In this document: in pieces, positions 11,897-23,094 of the stretch
Layout: every line of letters starts with the position of its first letter
Position numbering within the stretch: position 1 is the first letter of the stretch
Origin: Cytospora piceicola
Taxonomy: Eukaryota > Ascomycota > Sordariomycetes > Diaporthales > Cytosporaceae
Direction: 5' to 3'
Assembly (NCBI GenBank): GCA_023375675.1
Contig: JALQBC010000058.1
Span: forward strand, 1 to 64,000
DNA length: 64,000 bases
The notes under the pieces: generated by a model
What the model was told of the DNA's origin: nothing
The model's input: the letters and a program-made list of their open reading frames with translations, nothing else
The model's database searches: none
Translations under genes and position numbers: made by a program

Positions 11897-13863
11897 ATGC
11901 AACCATCAAATATGGACAACATCAACACATACGTCACTGCATTTGAGCAGCTTGCTGCTCAAATGAGCAGTTTTATACCTGAAATCGGGGATGCAATTCT
12001 AATGTACCTCGAACAAGAACTCGCGTCTCCCAAGCCATTGTCACTGGACTTCATCCTGAAGACATTGCTTGAGACTGCACTACTACACTTGCGTGAGTCT
12101 ACAACACAGTTTTTGACCTTCATGACCGACGCGCTATGATTTACTAACGCGATATTCTAGGTAACATGGGACTCGCGCCCCCAATACCACCGAAGAAGAT
12201 GGTTTCTTCGACAAATAACGAGCCCAGAGTCACATATGCAGAACTCTACGAGCGAATGGCGAATACGGGCAATGCAAGTTGCTACATTTCCCTGCTCGAG
12301 GTTGTGCGAGACCTGCAATCGTCCGCGCAACTCTCCAGGGCTCCCATGATGGGCCCCACTATGGGACAAGGCTTTGTTCAACAGACATATCCTGGACTGA
12401 GCATCGCTCCAGCTGCATCACAGATGCCACAAGCTGGGTACCCGAGCCAGCTGCAAGGACAGCAAGGCTTGGCAAACATGGCGACACCCGTACCTTCGGT
12501 GGGAGCGTATGTACCACCTGCCTTGGGACAGGTCGCGGGTCAACCAGGTCAATATCAGACGGGTTACTCGCAGCCACCACAACAAGAAACTTGGCAGCAG
12601 CAACAGCAGCCATGGCAGACACTGCCGCCACAGGCACAGCTCTGGCACCAACAGCCCTGGCAGACACAGCCGCCACAGCCGCCACAGGCACAACCGTGGC
12701 ATCCACAGCCGCCACCACCACAAATATTATGGCAGCAGCAGCCGCCGCTAGAACATGCAACTTGGAAGCAGCAGCCACAGCCGTGGCAGGAACAGCGGCT
12801 GGAGCGGAAGCCACTGCAACGATGGCAGCAGCCACAAGAGCCAATGCAGGAGGAGCCACAAGAGCCGATACACAACATGATGGAGAGACTTGCACATCTA
12901 GAATTGAAGATACAACAGCAGTCTCAGCTGCTGCATGAGCAGAAGCGGCAACCATTCCAGCAACAGCAGCCCGCTGATAGCAGTCTGGTTGTTCCCTCTG
13001 TGACAACGGCGCCTCAAATTCCAAAGCCATTGGCTGCTGAAGCACCAGTCTTCACTCCTCCGGCTGTGAAGAAGGAACATGCTCCTGATCCAAAACAAAG
13101 CATGCAGACCCCTTCAGCTGTCACGAAGGACGCAACCACTCCCGAGGCTAGTCAACTCTCATATGCGGACCAGGTCAAGGAGAAACCATTTCAGACCGGC
13201 GAGGAGGTAAGACCTGGTCCGGTTGCGAAGAAAACCGGTCCATCCAAGTCACAAGAGTCCAAAGGCTATTGGTTCCAGTTCCCCGAGACGGACGAGGATG
13301 GTACCCCTACTACCACACAAGGGGAAATATATCACCAATTCGCGGGGTTATTCAAGCAAGTCCTCGACAACGCTGAGGCCAAGGGCCGCTCGAGATCAAT
13401 AATGCGTGAACCGAGCTTTGGTGTTCTGATGCCTCAAACCGCCAAATGGTACAATGAGTTCTATCCTTACTTGAAGTGTCTCAAGGAGCATTGGGGTGCT
13501 ATCCAGTTCAGTCTTAAATCGTACAGTGCCATGAAGCACTCGAAATTGAAGAAACACTACATTCTCGTGGGTCTGGATCAGAACTTACAGCGCGATATGC
13601 CATTGCCCTTACGGCCAGGTCTGGTCCGGCAAATTTGGGATGCATTGCTATGTGTCCTGGCTTGGCGAGAAGCCATGGTCAGCAGTGGTCATGCTATAGA
13701 CTTCAAAGTCTTTGCGGACGATCGGGCGAAGGCAATAATCCACAACCATGTGCCCCAGCTAATAAAGGGGCTAAATAACTTTGACTACGTGCTGGACACG
13801 GACTGCGAAACTAATACGCTAGTCGTGTCCCTACTACATGATTATAGATCTTCTCTAAATTAG
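11897..13863 (+). CDS. Gln/Pro/Trp-rich hypothetical protein with a unique C-terminal domain
   Basis: Two exons, 11897-12092 and 12161-13863. The 68-nt intron has a GTGAGT donor, a TTTACTAAC branch site and a CTAG acceptor. Splicing is in phase and gives about 632 residues. Residues 1-65 look helical and acidic. Residues about 190-330 are Gln/Pro-rich, with tryptophan recurring roughly every ten residues (WQQQQQPWQT, LWHQQPWQT, LWQQQPP). A Gln-rich coiled coil follows (LAHLELKIQQQSQLLHEQ), then a charged linker. The last 200 residues look folded, starting at YWFQFPE, with a WREAM segment and a FDYVLDTDCE segment. I recognise no family. The low-complexity middle resembles phase-separating or prion-like proteins, but the role is unknown. 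It lies beside a heterochromatin-like block and diverges from a second unknown gene. Confidence 0.8.
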
Positions 13864-14824
13864 GTCGAATTTCTAACCATTCTTAGAGTACTACATCCTG
13901 TAATATTCAATATAGAATTGAATATATTATTTTAAAGTGCTGTTCTTCTAAGAGCACGTGCGGAAACCGCTATTTGGCCATTGAACGGGCATTGATCTCT
14001 TATCAGGATGAAGTGTGTCCCAGACCTGACCAGAATAACTTCTAATCCTCTGTTGGACAGGGCTTCGAGCACTTTGTATCCTTGCGTCATCCGCAGTACA
14101 ACACACCGAGGCTCTTGCCTCGGATGGTACCACCCCTGGATGCAGACTATTGCAAAAAGTTTTACCCTCAAGCTGGCTCAGTTCCTACAATGACCAGATA
14201 TCTATGTTGTGCATTTGCTCGACAGCCTTGCCATAACTCTCTAGTTGCTATGGAGTCCTAAAACTGAGCATTTGGCAGCCATCACTCGTCAGCACCAGCG
14301 TCTTTGCTATTAATAAGAGGCTCTCCGTTGCTTGAGTCCATACCCAACAGGACTTGGCAGTCAAACCACATGTTCCAAGCAATAAGAATTCAGTATATTG
14401 GTGTTTTTAGCTGCGGGTGTGTAAGTAACCTTTCGTTTGGAAACATTGTCACATTGTGGTCAGGGTCCAGGCTCAGGTATATATCATATACAAGACGGCT
14501 TATGATACACGCCTCAAGCTACAAGCTACACGGCCTCCGAAGACAAGCCGCTGGATCTGCTCAGGAACTCACTCTGTATTATTGAAACATGTTTCAGACC
14601 ATAGGGGTGAAAATGACTTCCAGTTTCGATGTCACCACACGCTGATATTGATATACGGCCATAACTTATCGCACCACTGTCAGCATAGAGAACCATCCGT
14701 TCTAGTGTTCATCTCTGCTTACCTGTCTAAATCCGACTCCTTATCGGGGTATACAAAATCCACCGAACGCCATGCAAGTTCCCATTCATATAAAATTGTA
14801 TCCAGAGACCGCACCATGCAAGGC
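13864..14824. other. Intergenic, no gene seen
   Basis: 960 bp between convergent gene ends. It contains short open frames on both strands with no motif or consistent splice signals. An AT-rich stretch at 13898-13937 could contain 3'-end signals of the upstream gene. Confidence 0.5.
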
Positions 14825-15772
14825 TCAGCCAGCACAGGAGATATCGCCATCCTCCGGGTTCGCACCGCCATAGAGGACCTCACAGACGCCCGCCAGCGGC
14901 ACGTCCATCACAGCATCCGTCCCTTCGTTCCAGCACTCCCCCCAGTCCACACCCCTCTCCCGTAAGAAGCCGTTGCCGTTCCCGCTCGACTTCCTCTGGT
15001 GGTGGGGACCCCCCCTCTGGCCCCTCAGCTCCTCCCTCTCCCGCTCCCGCTCCAGGTTCCTCCTCCTCTCCTCGCTCGTCACGATCCTGCCCCGCCCGTC
15101 CACCACGGCGATCTTCCCCGCGTCGTCCACGATGGTCTCGAGGCTGTTGAGCGGGAGCGTCAGGTACTCGGTGTTGTACAGCGCCAGGGCGACGTAGATG
15201 TAGACCAGCAGCATGACGAGGAAGGACGGTATGGCCAGGCTCCACCAGCGGTTCGGGTAGTAGTAGATGCCCAGGACGTGCAGGAAGGGCGACGGCAGGT
15301 ACGACCAGAGGAGGTAGATGAGGAAGACGAGCGACGAGAAGAGGTACAGCACGAAGCCGTAGTACTCGTACGTGGGCACCTTGGGCGACGCGCGGGGCAC
15401 CGGCTCGGCGCTGTTGAGGCCCTCGTCGTCGCTCGCGTCCGGGGTCGTCGGGCGGGACGGCCGGAGGAGCGACGTCAGCGAGGGCGAGGGTGGTAAGGGG
15501 GTCGGAGGGCGGCCATAGTAGGGTGGGCCGAAGGAGAGCATTTGCGACTGTGTTGGTGGTGGCTGTGTGGGACCGTAGCGTTCGTCGTCGTTGTCGAGGT
15601 CGTCGTCAAGGTCGCTGGGAAGGTCGTCCTCGTTCTCATATTCTCCGTCAGAGAGGAACCGTCCCTCTTCTTCTTCAGAGCTTAGCGACATGGTGGGTAC
15701 TGTGCGCCCCTGAATTGGCGGTGGGAATGTATCCGTCGCGGTTGCTTGAGGAAGCTCATGAGGTGACGACAC
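14825..15772 (-). CDS. GPI19: GPI-GlcNAc transferase subunit GPI19 / PIG-P
   Basis: Single exon of 315 residues. It is a small subunit of the ER-membrane complex that transfers GlcNAc from UDP-GlcNAc to phosphatidylinositol, the first step of GPI-anchor synthesis. Residues 133-225 are the PIG-P domain: TYEYYGFVLYLFSSLVFLIY forms membrane segment 1 (about 138-159), then YYYPNRWW, then a second membrane segment (about 178-199) and the NTEYLTLPL stretch. The domain is embedded in long disordered, acidic and Pro-rich ends, so the protein is about twice the length of the human one. A later Met at residue 28 (MSLSSEEEE) is an alternative start. It lies 113 bp downstream of VPS8 on the same strand, so the two could share transcription read-through. 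Confidence 0.9.
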   Translation of the reverse strand: MSSPHELPQATATDTFPPPIQGRTVPTMSLSSEEEEGRFLSDGEYENEDDLPSDLDDDLDNDDERYGPTQPPPTQSQMLSFGPPYYGRPPTPLPPSPSLTSLLRPSRPTTPDASDDEGLNSAEPVPRASPKVPTYEYYGFVLYLFSSLVFLIYLLWSYLPSPFLHVLGIYYYPNRWWSLAIPSFLVMLLVYIYVALALYNTEYLTLPLNSLETIVDDAGKIAVVDGRGRIVTSEERRRNLEREREREELRGQRGGPHHQRKSSGNGNGFLRERGVDWGECWNEGTDAVMDVPLAGVCEVLYGGANPEDGDISCAG

Positions 15773-15885
15773 GGGACTTTGCCGGCAGGCATTTAATTAC
15801 ACAGCCTATGTGAAAGAAACAGCTTAAAGTCACCACCCTCCTTATTACCGTGACGAAGTTTTGTATGACATCTCTTGTCTTCTAT

Positions 15886-18800
15886 TTACCCATCGATAGG
15901 ACATCTATATTCCATTTCCCTGCCGTAGTCATCCACATGTCTCCTCGCCCCCGTCACCTCATCCTTGGGCTGGAGAGCCTCGAGACAACTCTGGTGATAG
16001 ATGTGCCTACAAGCCAGGACAACCAGTGACTGCAGCTTCTGCTTCTGTTGGCCCGAAACACCATCGGGTCCCTGTTGTGTGGACGAGACTTGTTGATCGG
16101 CCACAGAGGAAAACGCCTCGTCATGCTCTTGCGCCTTCGCTTCAAAAGACTCCGGCGTCATGGGTACTGAGTTCTTTCCTTTGCCGTTGCCATTGCCATT
16201 CGACCCGCCATGCTCGATCATGCCCTCTCGTCCTAGGTCTTCCTTGCCCTTACCCCTCTCGGCCTTCCTCCCCATTCCTGCCAGCTTGTCTTTCCTTCTT
16301 CTTCCTTCAGCGGCCGTGTTCTCTTCCCACGCGTCTATTATCCCTGGGGATATAGCACCGGGCCCCCAGACCCTCGAGCCACATGCTTCACATGTGGAAC
16401 CCCGAGGCCTCCATCCGCGCTGGCGCAGTTGTGTTGCCTGTTTGACGCTTACGAAGAGACTACGCTCGAGAAGGCGATTGGACAGCCGGAGTATGGACTC
16501 CTCGTAGGCATAAGCCGCAAAGATGGACTGCAAGACTGCTCGCAAGTCTGCAAGGTTAGGGGATGAAGCCGCAGCCTTGGTAAGGAAGGCCCGGAGTATG
16601 CGCAAGAATGTAAGGTTGTCACCACCTGCCGAGGACGCGGTGGTCAGTACGCGGAGAGGATCACCTGGCTGTGGTGTCGAAGGGGTAGAAGTTGCTGCCA
16701 GGAGGGCGGTAAAGGTGTGCTGGACCAGGGAGCGGAGGAGTGTGACGAGTTTCTCTGTATCTATCCCCTTTTCAGGCATTTCGGTGCCGTTGACCTGCTT
16801 TCCCTTTTCAGCCTTCACAGCTTCCTGGTCGTTGATGTTCTGGATGGCCGTGGACAAACGACGCGTGATCTGTACCGTCACATCGATCAGGCTCAACCAC
16901 AACATCTCATCTTTAGATAACTCATCGCTCGATTTCGACTTTTGCTTGTGCTGCATGGCCGTCCCCTTCTTCGCAGTCTTTGTCTGCCCCTGGCAGAGCC
17001 AGATCCCTACGTGGGTGTACTTTTGCAGACCTAGCAAGAGTTCCTCGGTGGCAGATTGTAGATCGGTCACCGTGCCCTCTTTCTCCAATCCAGTAAGAAG
17101 TCCCTGCAGAGCAGACTCGAGCGTGTTGAGGTGTTTGATAAGCCGGTCCATAGCCTCCTGTACTTGACCTTCACGGGCCATCAGCACGACCGCGGCGTCA
17201 ATAACGCCCGTCTCCTCCATGGTAGGGAGTAATTTCTGCAGTCTGAGATTCGTGGACTGAATGATTCCCACATAATCTGACACATGCGCCGATTCGAACT
17301 TGCACATGAGCTGCACATACTGCTCGATCATGTCTCTCTCCACTGAAGGCTTGAAGTCTTCCGGACGCTCGACCCCGGGCTCCAAGATGGCCTTGAGGTA
17401 GATGAACTGCAGTTCTAGCTCATCGACTGTGGCGTCCAGTACATGGCGGTGCAGCTCCGGGGCACGTGCCTCGATCACCTTTGCAGCCTGTGATGGGTCG
17501 AGCTCGACGAGTTGTTTTGACTTCTCCCGGATGACTTGATGCACGTCTTGAACCTGGCGTTTCGAGAGCCCGGCCCGAGGGCGCAAGCAGTCCGCAATAC
17601 ATCCGAATACCCCCATTCTATCATCCGGATCTTCGAAATACGTCTGCACGAGCTTGCCGTACTGCTTATCAAGCCTGTACTGCCTTTTCAGGATCCGGTA
17701 GAAACCAGCCTTCTTGAATAGCGGCATGAGCGTGGGCAGATCAGGTGGTTGATATGCGGACAACAGATACTCGGCGCTCAGCTGTGCATCGTCCGCAAGG
17801 TCCACCCCGGGATAGTTGCAGAGCCCAGTCAGAACTTTGGTCAGTGCGGACCCGGGCAACAGTAGATGTTGAGGGTACTTGGGCAGATTCCTGGCGATGA
17901 ACATGTCCAAGTATATGGTGTCTTCGGGTGCGAAGTCGGCCGGATTCATGATCTCGATCAAGATGGAAACGATGTATTGTCGATCCACGGTCAACCCAAA
18001 TATCTGCTCTTCCGGTAGGTCTCCTTCAGCTCCACTGACCTGCTTTTCGGGAGAGTCATTCAGGAAGGAGTCCTCAAAGGCTTCATTGAGGGCACTCAGG
18101 AAGCTCGGCGCGTCGAACTTCAAGATCATCCGCAGGTACGGGAATGATGGCTCCTCAGCCTGGTTGGGCCGCGTCAACAAGCACTTGTTACTTCCCTTGG
18201 GCCAGACTATGCTCTTCCCTGCAAAAAGGAACCAATATAGCTCAGCTTTTGCTGTCATCGAGGGCTCGTGGGGGATTGTCTCGCCCGTCGGATAGACTCG
18301 ACTAGTCAAGATGTACGAGAGATAAGGGAATATCTTTAAGGCACTGACAGCAGATTGCTCCTCATCTAACACGTTACCTGAAGCTTCATCGACGCTCCGC
18401 ATAAGGGGTACAAGAAGAGCCAGCAAGTCGACGAGCGGGGTGATGTAGTCGTTCAGTGCCCGGTTCCACACATAGATGAGCGCATCGTAAAGGCCGTGCT
18501 GCTTGCACAGACTAGTGACTTGGTCCAGGTCGAGCGTGGCTGTGTCCATGTGGCAGATCATCTCCTCCAGACGACTTTCCAGACCCTTGTGTACATAGTG
18601 AGTGACCATGGCCTTAACTACCGTAGGAGGTAGTGCCGAGACCGTCTTCTCCAGGATGTATGGCTCTATCGTTTCGAGGAAGATACCCTCCACACCAGCG
18701 TCTTCGTACCACTCGTACATCTCGTCAAAAAGAAAGTCGGTGTCTCCAATACTCTGGCATGCAGTGAAGCAAGTCTCGCTCAGCTCCTGGAGGTGGTCGT

Positions 18801-20898
18801 CGTCCGCGGCTGTGGGATCCCTCCTTCTCTGGCCAAAGGCGTACTTCAAGGACGCGCTCATAATCTCCATGAGCTTGTCTCTGACCATGCTATGCCGAAC
18901 CTCGGTATTCTCTGGCAGTCCTACCGTGAGCTTGTCCGCGTCTCCTGTGTAGTAAGACGTGGCCAACTCGATGGCACCGACATAATCGCCGTTCTCCATG
19001 AGGGCGATCAGACGGTCGGCCCAGTTTGAGAGGGATCCGATTGAGACGTCGTTGAACCCCAACAGAAAAATGCGATTCTTGTAGGTCTTGAGGCTCATGT
19101 AGAAAGCATCCGCCACGACACCGTGCATCGATGTGTCTTCTTCGTCAAGCTGCTCCACCAAGGTATGCAGCTGTTTTGAGAAGAGATCAATGTGGTATAT
19201 GTGGCGGCCTATCAGGTCGAACGCCTCAGTCATCCTCATGCTTCGGTCTTCCAAGACGATCAGTCTTTGGCTGATCGTGAGAACAGTCAAGACAGATCGG
19301 CTGAGCCATTGTACAGCCACGATCGCTTCTTCACACTTCCACCTGCTCCTAGCTTTGAACTTGAGACTTGACGGCTTGTCCTTGTCTTCGGGAGGTATCT
19401 CGTCGACATCGAGAACGGTCAGGACATTTGACCAGCAGTATGCAAGTTTGGCCCGGGCGACCTGGGTTCCCGTGTTCGGATCCGGCACTTTCAACTTCAC
19501 AGCGGGGAACCAGGCCAAACAACCCGTCATGGCGCTGTGAGCCGCCACTTCCTTTGGCCGCGCCGATTTATGCTGCGTCTGCGCAACGGGGGTGGTGGAC
19601 ACGATGACCAACAGATAAGGAGTGAGCATTGCTGTCAGTCCCATGCCATCGGTAGCACGCTCAATGTTACCCAGTGGCAAGGGTGTGAAAGCCAGGACTG
19701 TGCTGGGTTTCAAGGGCTTGCTGGATGGAGGTGGTTTGGAATCTGGGTACCGTCCTAATATCCTGGTGGTCTTGACCGTCCGTCCAAAAGATCCTGTGCC
19801 TCTCGTTGCCAGATGTGAGAAGGCCATGCCTTTATCGTCAGCAGAGACGAGCGCAGTGTGCCTCGTCCCGAGGAAGCCGAGGTGGGTAATAGCAACCCCT
19901 GCCATATGGCCATCCATGGTGCGCTCCTCAACCTGCGCGGCATCCAGAGGAGAAATGTGCAGAAAGGGGCGAGAAGCACGGGACATGTCCCACGTGAAGA
20001 TGCTCCCGTCCGCGTGACCGCCACCAATAGTCGTATGGTCTGCTGAGATCGCAATCGAGGTGATGGCACCGCTTTCGACAGCTCTCGTCCCAGGACCTAC
20101 AATCATCTTCAGGTTCTGGTTATAGTCAAAGATTAATATTATGCCCTTGGATGTGCCCAGGACCACATGGGCGGATACGGCGAGACATGTTGGCGCGCCA
20201 AAATTCCGTTTCCCAACCTCCGAGAACGCCTGCCCGTTGAGCTTCTTCAGCCTGGTCCATCGCACGACCTCCCACGGCGGCGAAGGGGTTTCTGTGTCGC
20301 CCGAGTCCAGCACCAGCGGGCTAGTCATGGAGGCATGTCGACTGTGGCTCGAGAAAAAGGCCGGAGAGGAAGGCCTGGGAGATAGGTTGCTGGGAGTCGA
20401 GATTCGAGACTGGAAGCGCCGGTCAAAGGGCCGAAAGGAGGGACTTGGGCTGCCTAGTCGAGGCCTCGAAGCTAACGAGGGAAGAATGCTGCTGCTCGGG
20501 GAGGAGAACACAGAGCCCTAGCATTGTCAGTATAGCCCAAAGCTATTCAGGGAATCACATACTTGAACGGATGGGGATTCGTCCGCTACAGAAAGGTTCG
20601 AGTCAACAGGGCTTCCGACTCTCTTGGGCAGAGCATCTGGGGAGCCATTGTCGGAGACAGCATCTGCCTCTTCTTGCACAATCTCTTTGTATCTATTGGC
20701 GAGACCATCTGCTTCTGGTGGCTGCTCCGAGGAGTGTTGTAGCTCCTCCTCTAGCAAGTCGGAGATATGGTGATCCGCTGGTTGTTCTGTTGACACTTGC
20801 TCCCCCGCGCCAGCCTTGCCCGGATCGTGATGCAGGTCGGCCGTCTCTGTCATTTCCTCGCCGACAACATCCTCCGGCTCCTCTGGTGTTGCGCTCAT
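15886..20898 (-). CDS. VPS8: Vacuolar sorting protein VPS8, CORVET subunit
   Basis: Two exons, 20563-20898 (112 residues) and 15886-20517, separated by a 45-nt intron (GTATGTG donor, TACTGAC branch, GCTAG acceptor), giving about 1655 residues. The second exon has no ATG at its start, and the in-frame join SVQ|GSVFSS supports exon 1. Vps8 is the CORVET-specific subunit that binds Rab5/Vps21 and tethers early endosomes. The N-terminus is acidic and disordered. A WD-like beta-propeller follows from about residue 170 (WEVVRWTRL, GAITSIAISADHT, DGSIFTWDMSR), then a long alpha-helical solenoid. At the C-terminus is a RING-type zinc-binding region: CEAC, then CRHIYHQSC, then CPID. Roughly 110 charged and Gln-rich residues split the first Cys pair from the rest. 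The start codon faces the GPALPP gene 530 bp away. Confidence 0.93.
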
Positions 20899-21428
20899 CT
20901 GGACGGGTTCGTGTTGCGCATGGCTTCAAGAGTGGTCTTCAGGATCCAAGGCTCCGAGCTCGAAGCCAGAGTGGGATGATGAGTGACGGGGCGGGTGGAC
21001 GCTGGGCGCAAGAGGGCGGTAGGACAGGAACGGCGCCTTCAAAAAGATCAAAATCGCAGTCGCATAAAGACAGGAAGTTCAGTAAAGAGGAGAAACTGTC
21101 GCTATTTCCATTGATGCTTGTGCAATCAACTCCGGCGGTCCCAGAGCCAAACGGTCGTCATCTTCTGTGCATCCTACGCGCGCAGGCCCACCAGGAGCTC
21201 CCCTGGGCCTAGCAGCGCTAACGCGATAAGATCTCCATAGTACGTAAGTAACAGGCACAGCACTTTACAGTGCTCCCACCAAATGACATCTGCTTCCTGT
21301 TGAATTGGTATTCATGAAACCCCCTTTGCTTTCATTTCTACTCCAAGCAGGGAACGACACATCATAACTCGCCTCTCTTCGATCCGACACCGTTATTGAA
21401 TAAAAGCAGAGGACAAACACCGACCATC
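20899..21428. promoter_or_regulatory. Bidirectional promoter region, VPS8 / GPALPP gene
   Basis: 530 bp between two divergent start codons. It has no coding sequence of its own and no clear TATA box. Any shared control of the two genes is an inference from spacing only. Confidence 0.5.
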
Positions 21429-22517
21429 ATGTCCTCAATCGGCCCACAACTCCCGCCGCATCTCGCAAAGCGCAAGCGCAGTCCCGAAGACGAAAGCCCA
21501 GACTCACCGCCAACCAAAACATCAAGAGCAAACCAAGACGAGATTGCTCTAGATAGTGGTGACAGCGACTCGGACGACGGGTACGGTCCCAGCGCGCCGA
21601 AACCACAGGTCGTCTCCGCCCCGGCGAAACCATCAATAGGGCCTACCCTACCACCCAATGTAGCCACGAGCAACACAAACGAGATAGCCCTCGATTCCGA
21701 ATCCGACGACGACGACGCCGCCGGCCCTGCCCCCCCACAACCAGCACCAGCACCAGCAGCACCCCCAGCGCCCAGGCGCGTGATGGGCCCCGCGCCTCCA
21801 CCCGCAGACCTAGCCGGGCGGCCGACCACCGGGCCAGACACAGACACAGGCTCGGACTCGGACTCGGACGACGGCTACGGGCCGGCCCTCCCGGGGACCA
21901 CGAGGCCGCACGCCGGGCCGCCCCTGCACGGCGCGGCGGCCGCGCCCGAGGAGCCGGCGCGGCCCAGGCGCGACGACTGGATGCTGGCGCCGCCGACGTC
22001 CTCGGGGTACCAGGAGCGGGACCCGACCAAGATCAAGTCGCGCAAGTTCGCGAGCGGGGCGAGCGCCACGTCCAGGCCCAAGGACGGCTCGGCGGGCGGC
22101 ATCAGCAGCATATGGACGGAGACGCCGGAGGAGAAGGCCAAGAGGCTCCGGGATGCGGTGCTGGGGCGGGGCGGCGGGGGCGCCAGCGAGCCGCCACCCG
22201 TGGCCGCTGCGAAGAGCAAGAAGGCAGGGAGCAGGGAGCAGCAGGACAAGATCCGTGCCTTCACGGAGCAGACGAGGGGGAGGAGTCTGTATGATGAGCA
22301 CCAGGCTTCGAAGAAGTCCGGTAAGGAGGCTGCCAAGGAGGCTTCCAAGGGTGACGGCAAGGGTGAGGAAGAGGAGGATGATGATCCGAGCAAGAGAGCG
22401 TTTGACAGGGAGAAGGACATGGGATTAGGCGTGAAGATCACCGCATCACAGAGGAAGGAGTTGCTGAACAGGGCATCCGATTTTGGAGGAAGATTCCAAA
22501 AGGGCAACTTTTTGTAG
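21429..22517 (+). CDS. GPALPP-motif protein (DUF3752)
   Basis: Single exon, 362 residues. The start is set at MSSIGPQLPP because the open frame 11 codons upstream has no ATG. The N-terminal half is disordered, acidic and Pro/Ala-rich. It carries the hallmark motifs IGPQLPP, IGPTLPP, MGPAPPP and YGPALPG, alternating with Asp/Ser clusters (EIALDSGDSDSDD, EIALDSESDDDD) that look like casein kinase 2 targets. The C-terminal half has the DUF3752 region (DDWMLAPPTS, IKSRKFASG, SIWTETPEEKAKRLRD) and ends in a basic helical stretch with RKELLNRASDFGGRFQKGNFL. Eukaryotic members (human GPALPP1) are poorly understood and usually thought to be nuclear. GC content is notably high from 21700 to 22200. Confidence 0.88.
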   Translation: MSSIGPQLPPHLAKRKRSPEDESPDSPPTKTSRANQDEIALDSGDSDSDDGYGPSAPKPQVVSAPAKPSIGPTLPPNVATSNTNEIALDSESDDDDAAGPAPPQPAPAPAAPPAPRRVMGPAPPPADLAGRPTTGPDTDTGSDSDSDDGYGPALPGTTRPHAGPPLHGAAAAPEEPARPRRDDWMLAPPTSSGYQERDPTKIKSRKFASGASATSRPKDGSAGGISSIWTETPEEKAKRLRDAVLGRGGGGASEPPPVAAAKSKKAGSREQQDKIRAFTEQTRGRSLYDEHQASKKSGKEAAKEASKGDGKGEEEEDDDPSKRAFDREKDMGLGVKITASQRKELLNRASDFGGRFQKGNFL

Positions 22518-23094
22518 CTCTCACCATACAGTGCAGCTAGATCGAACAAGGACATGATCGCTCGCATGAGAGCGTAACTCATACTGGGCAAAGACGGGAG
22601 CCGTCCATTCGTATTTCAAGGCTCTGCATACCAAATCCCACATGACGCCCTATTTCCAGTACAAAACGCCGCGAATAAATGTGCTCGCTTTCCAGCCCTG
22701 CCCTTAAGCCGCCCACTGCTATGCAACCCAGAACTCCCTGGGTAGATATCAATCCACACAAGTAACCCGACTACTATACCCTGCTTCCCGCGCAAATGAA
22801 AGTAAACAAGACAAGCGGGTCCTCGTCATGTACGACCCTGGCACGTAAGATATATGGACATGCTATATATATAATACCCAGCATAGCCCCGGAACTTATG
22901 TCATGTGATGCGGATGGACCGTTCCGACAAAATATCGCCTTGTTTCGGGGTTTGTCACTTTGCCCAAGCCTAAAGATGGGCTGCTGGTTATGTGAGCTGA
23001 TATACAGATTGGTGATGGTCGCTGACTCCAGTGCGAATGTGACGGCGGTTTGGATATCAACGTGTAGATTCATCTTCTAGCTGCTTTCAACATG
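22518..23094. other. Convergent 3' intergenic region
   Basis: Region between the ends of the GPALPP gene and the RING ligase gene. It holds a TATATATATAAT stretch at 22863-22874 and no coding frame with recognisable content. Confidence 0.5.

Noticed and set aside
12279..13045. Long Ala/Thr-rich plus-strand frame (219 codons) and minus-strand frame (228 codons) over the Gln-rich gene
   Set aside because: They are by-products of CAG/GCC-type repeats in the real frame; composition is repetitive and there is no start context or splice support.
14999..15496. 165-codon plus-strand frame
   Set aside because: Antisense shadow of the high-GC GPI19 coding sequence.
20445..21212. 255-codon plus-strand frame
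   Set aside because: Antisense to VPS8 exon 1, which is supported by an in-frame splice; no motif.
21700..22200. GC-rich stretch considered as horizontally acquired
   Set aside because: High GC is explained by Pro/Ala/Gly/Asp codons in the GPALPP protein, and the frame and family are eukaryotic.
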